DNA from: Breviolum minutum Mf 1.05b.01
Lineage: Eukaryota > Sar > Dinophyceae > Suessiales > Symbiodiniaceae
Direction of reading: 5' to 3'
DNA length: 64,000 bases
Assembly: GCA_000507305.1 (NCBI GenBank)
Contig: DF241136.1
Location: 25,179 to 89,178, forward strand
In this document: in pieces, positions 61,049 through 64,000 of the stretch
How the letters are laid out: every line of letters begins with the position of its first letter
How positions within the stretch are numbered: position 1 is the first letter of the stretch
Notes under the pieces: generated by a model
What the model saw: the letters and a program-made list of their open reading frames with translations, nothing else
Told to the model about the DNA's origin: nothing
Databases searched by the model: none
Translations under genes and position numbers: made by a program

Positions 61049-63692
61049 CTCAGAATGCCTTTCGAAGGTTTACCCTGTTTACTCCTAGTATTTCTGGTAG
61101 CTGCTAGCTTCTGGAACCGGAGTCTAGAGACTTGCCATGACTTTAAAAAAGCAACTTATGATTGTAATTTTATATCCCCCATATTCCTCCATCATGATGC
61201 CTTTTGGAAAATGGACTCAAATGTCATGTCTTGTTTGGGAAGATCAAAAACTTGAGATTTCTCCATCCTTGTCATTGGGACCCTAAGATTTGGAGACTTG
61301 ATTCATAGCGTGGGACCAAACTCTGTTTCAAGGGATGGGTTTTAAACCACATAATTTTCAATGAATATGGTTGAATCCCTTGTTGTTTCGGGAAAATGTG
61401 CGGTTCTTTTCAATTGCAGACATGTTTTGCAATCACAGTTTACAAACAATTATGAATTCATTATTCAAGGCAACATATAAATAGTTGCTTCAAGTTGTTA
61501 CACCAATCTAGCTCACATGTCACCTGAACATGTGCTAGTCAAGTTGACAAACCAAACTTAAATATGATATGATGGCATAACAATTACATATCTGCATCTT
61601 GTTCACCATCATCTTTTGTTTCGAATTACAACAATCCATCTTCTCCTATTTGCCGGCTGGGCTTGCGGGCAATCCAGTAGGCCTCAACACAGCCTCAGGT
61701 GATCAATCAGGAAAGGATCCCACAAGGCATACTGTTGAATCAGGAAATAAGGTAAACAGTTGTACATCAGTGAAGAAAGGATCTCTTCCATCGTATGAAT
61801 TGTTTAATTGTTTGGAGGGAAACACGACAAGACTTAGAAATTTCAGGCCTTTTCGGCAGTGACTCATGCATGCTGATACCTTCTATTAAACGTACATAGA
61901 AAGAATCCATGAACTCTGCATAAAAATTCCTCATTAAAAGAAACACATGTTGCAAAGTCCCGTACTGTGACTGCATCTGCCAAGAGCAAGCCTCCACGTT
62001 CCGTGTAGATTCCTCAGCAGAACTGTGTTGCACATCTCCCAGCCCAGGGTTTGGACGTTTTTTTTGGTGAATGGACAAAGAAAATGAGGAAACGTGAACA
62101 TACTGTACTTTGTATGCAAAAAGTCATCCGACTCAAGCTCTTGGCCGTTCTCGCCACATGAATTTGCACCCCAAATGTCCGTGGTCTGTAGAACTCGCTG
62201 AGACAAACACCATCCGCAAAAAGAACAATGTCAAACTGCTCCTGGCACATCAGGTTATCAGGTACTTCACACAATATGTTGCATGGGGACTTGCTTTTGT
62301 CAAGTTTCCTGGCATGCATCCCGTAGTCTACATACTTCAATGATTTTGATAAAGAGTTAAAGTAAATGCAGATGCAACAACGTATGACAAATTTGCGTTT
62401 CATGACATGTTCTGACATGGGTACCAGCTCTGGCACACACCAATACTGAGGGAAAGGAACTGCAGATGGTGCGAAATTCCTAACAAGTTCACTAAATAAA
62501 GAATCTCAAATTTTGCAGGTTGTCCCATAAACATCCATAAACATTGGCTGGCATGTTCAAAGAATCTATTTTTGCTGTTCATATCTTCTGACTTCACTGG
62601 CAGTGTGCTACAAATGCTAAGTAATTACAAGATTTTTCTATTTTGGTGTTGTGTATGTGGCACTTTAATTTCCATACACCCAACAGGTCCCATGATCCTT
62701 CTTGGTATATCGTCGTCGCCCTGCTTCGATCCAAGGTAGCAATGAACAACGCATGCCAGGAGCGTTTTGCTCCACGTTGCGCCTGGTGATGGGCTGAGCA
62801 TCAAGGATGGGCTTTGGGTGTGACTCACATGATACAATGATGGAAAATGAAGCTTAATGAAAAAAAAGGGGATAAATTATATATATATCAACAGAATATT
62901 TGACTCTTGCATCCTGATGATTTTGGGAGGATTCACTTACACTAAACCACCACTTCGGATCGGGTCAGCTGAGGCTGCTATAAATTGTCCGAACGGGTGT
63001 CACAGACCTTTGTAGCTTCCCAACTCTTCACTCCTTTGCTGTATGGTTAGGAAATTGACCACATGAAACATTACGTACAGGAGTTCACCACCATCCCTCG
63101 AATCTTTGAGAACACTAAGCAACGTTCACAGTACGTTCACAGTATGACAGTACGTCAAGAAACATTAATGAAATATTAATGAGACCCTCCCAAGATCATT
63201 GTTGAATAACCTCCCATGCTCTCAAAAACACTCTTCTTCTGCCCCAGGCCTCATCTGCTCTACCACTTCCTGGAAAGTTGAGAGCGCTGGCATGTGCAAC
63301 ATCTTGCACTTGCCACTTTATGGTTGCTGCCAGGAAAAATTGCATCCGGCAAAATGGAGGGTGAAACCTTTCGGTTTGTTACAATGATAAAACATTCATA
63401 TACAGTGTTATATCTGATAGCATACATTGTAATTGATTACATGTTGTATATATTAACATAGGCACATGTGCATATGTTAGGAATATAACCCTATACATGA
63501 GCCCATGATTGCATGTGTACAGTTGTTGAAGTGGTTGCATCTGCAGCCCCTCTCTCTTTGTGTACTCACGTACATCTCAAGCAGTGAGAAAAGGTTCGAG
63601 TTAGCTGGTTAGCTTTCTTGTGTTTACTGGTGGGTGTGCCACCATCACATGGTAGCGGAGCTCTAGGTTGATCCCCGGATCTTCTAGGGCTA
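61049..63692. other. Weak coding traces only
   Basis: The minus strand near 61.87-62.04 kb has an open stretch with SWQMQSQYGTLQHVFLLM, faintly like a domain II pore helix, and near 62.15 kb FYRPRTFGVQIHVARTAKS. Neither has a decisive splice pair. The remainder is AT-rich. Confidence 0.3.
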
Positions 63693-63746
63693 GTGCTGTG
63701 CGGGTAGCCCCGCGAGCACTTGATCCTGCGGGTGGCCCCGCGGATC
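63693..63746 (+). repeat. Twin GC-rich hairpins
   Basis: Two adjacent stem-loops: GTGCT.GCGGG..CCCGC.AGCAC (63693-63719) and GATCC.GCGGG..CCCGC.GGATC (63722-63746). Same core, different outer stems, so the pairing rather than the sequence is conserved between them. Confidence 0.8.
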
Positions 63747-64000
63747 AGCTTCTTAGGCAAGACGGCACCTAAGAAGAACAAAAGAGGGAAGAGATCCAAA
63801 GAGAAACAAGAGGAAAGGGTCCTTGAAGGACTCCACAAGCGCCAGGAGGCGCAACAAGCCCGAGCAGAAGCTCGGTTCCCTGAGTTGCTTGGCCAAGGCA
63901 GCTCTACAGAGGGTCAGGCAAGGACTGTCGTGCTTGAGGGCGACAGCGTTGAGAGACCCAAGAAAAGGGTCAGAAGAACAGAAAGGAGGCACCGGGGTGT
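63708..64000 (+). CDS. Basic open frame at window edge, probable retroelement N-terminus
   Basis: Open from just after a TAG (63705-63707) to the window end. It contains FLGKTAPKKNKRGKRSKEKQ and later a second basic cluster (RPKKRVRRTERR). A lysine/arginine-rich start behind structured GC-rich leader DNA, with higher GC than the rest and opposite strand to all genes, suggests a LINE-type retroelement entering the window. No reverse transcriptase is visible here. Confidence 0.45.

Overview
What it is. This looks like nuclear DNA from a protist, most probably a dinoflagellate (Symbiodiniaceae-like). No open frame is a complete gene. Coding capacity is split into many very short exons, about 15-200 nt, separated by long introns full of microsatellites and small inverted-repeat elements. 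Nearly every exon I can support lies on the minus strand. Many introns begin with GC or GA rather than GT and end AG followed by G, which is the known dinoflagellate habit. The organism call is inference. All exon coordinates were worked out by hand from reading frame, splice sites and phase.

Layout (minus strand, read right to left). At 55-62 kb lie scattered coding exons of unknown product. From 55 to 29.8 kb lies the best-supported gene, the third and fourth repeats of a four-domain voltage-gated cation channel, with S1-S6, pore helices and filters recognisable exon by exon. Domain III has filter S-S-T-E-G-W and domain IV has S-T-G-E-A-W. Both carry the glutamate typical of Ca2+ channels (the EEEE-locus pattern). 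Domains I and II would lie upstream, in the 55-64 kb exons or beyond the window. At 29-26.5 kb are exons that may be the channel's C-terminal tail or another gene. At 25-13.8 kb are dispersed exons, several encoding hydrophobic segments. From 13.2 to 4.1 kb lies a largely phase-consistent exon chain for a protein I do not recognise, with a Cys-rich stretch, a charged helical part and hydrophobic segments. It may continue to the left edge.

Repeats. Two families of about 105 bp inverted-repeat elements sit in introns. Family A has termini ATACTGTTGATGG...CCATCAACAGTAT, with six clear copies plus decayed ones. Family B has termini with CCTGAAAATTAACATGG. There are long trinucleotide/hexanucleotide arrays (14.5, 16.4, 27.3 and 54.4 kb), a larger inverted-repeat-bounded segment at 42.9-43.8 kb, and on the plus strand at the right edge the start of a basic open frame preceded by two GC-rich hairpins, probably a retroelement 5' end.

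How things work together. The channel exons read as one polypeptide, S1 to S6 of domain III, a III-IV linker, S1 to S6 of domain IV, then a C-terminal tail. The other exons share strand and splice style but cannot be tied to it without transcripts.
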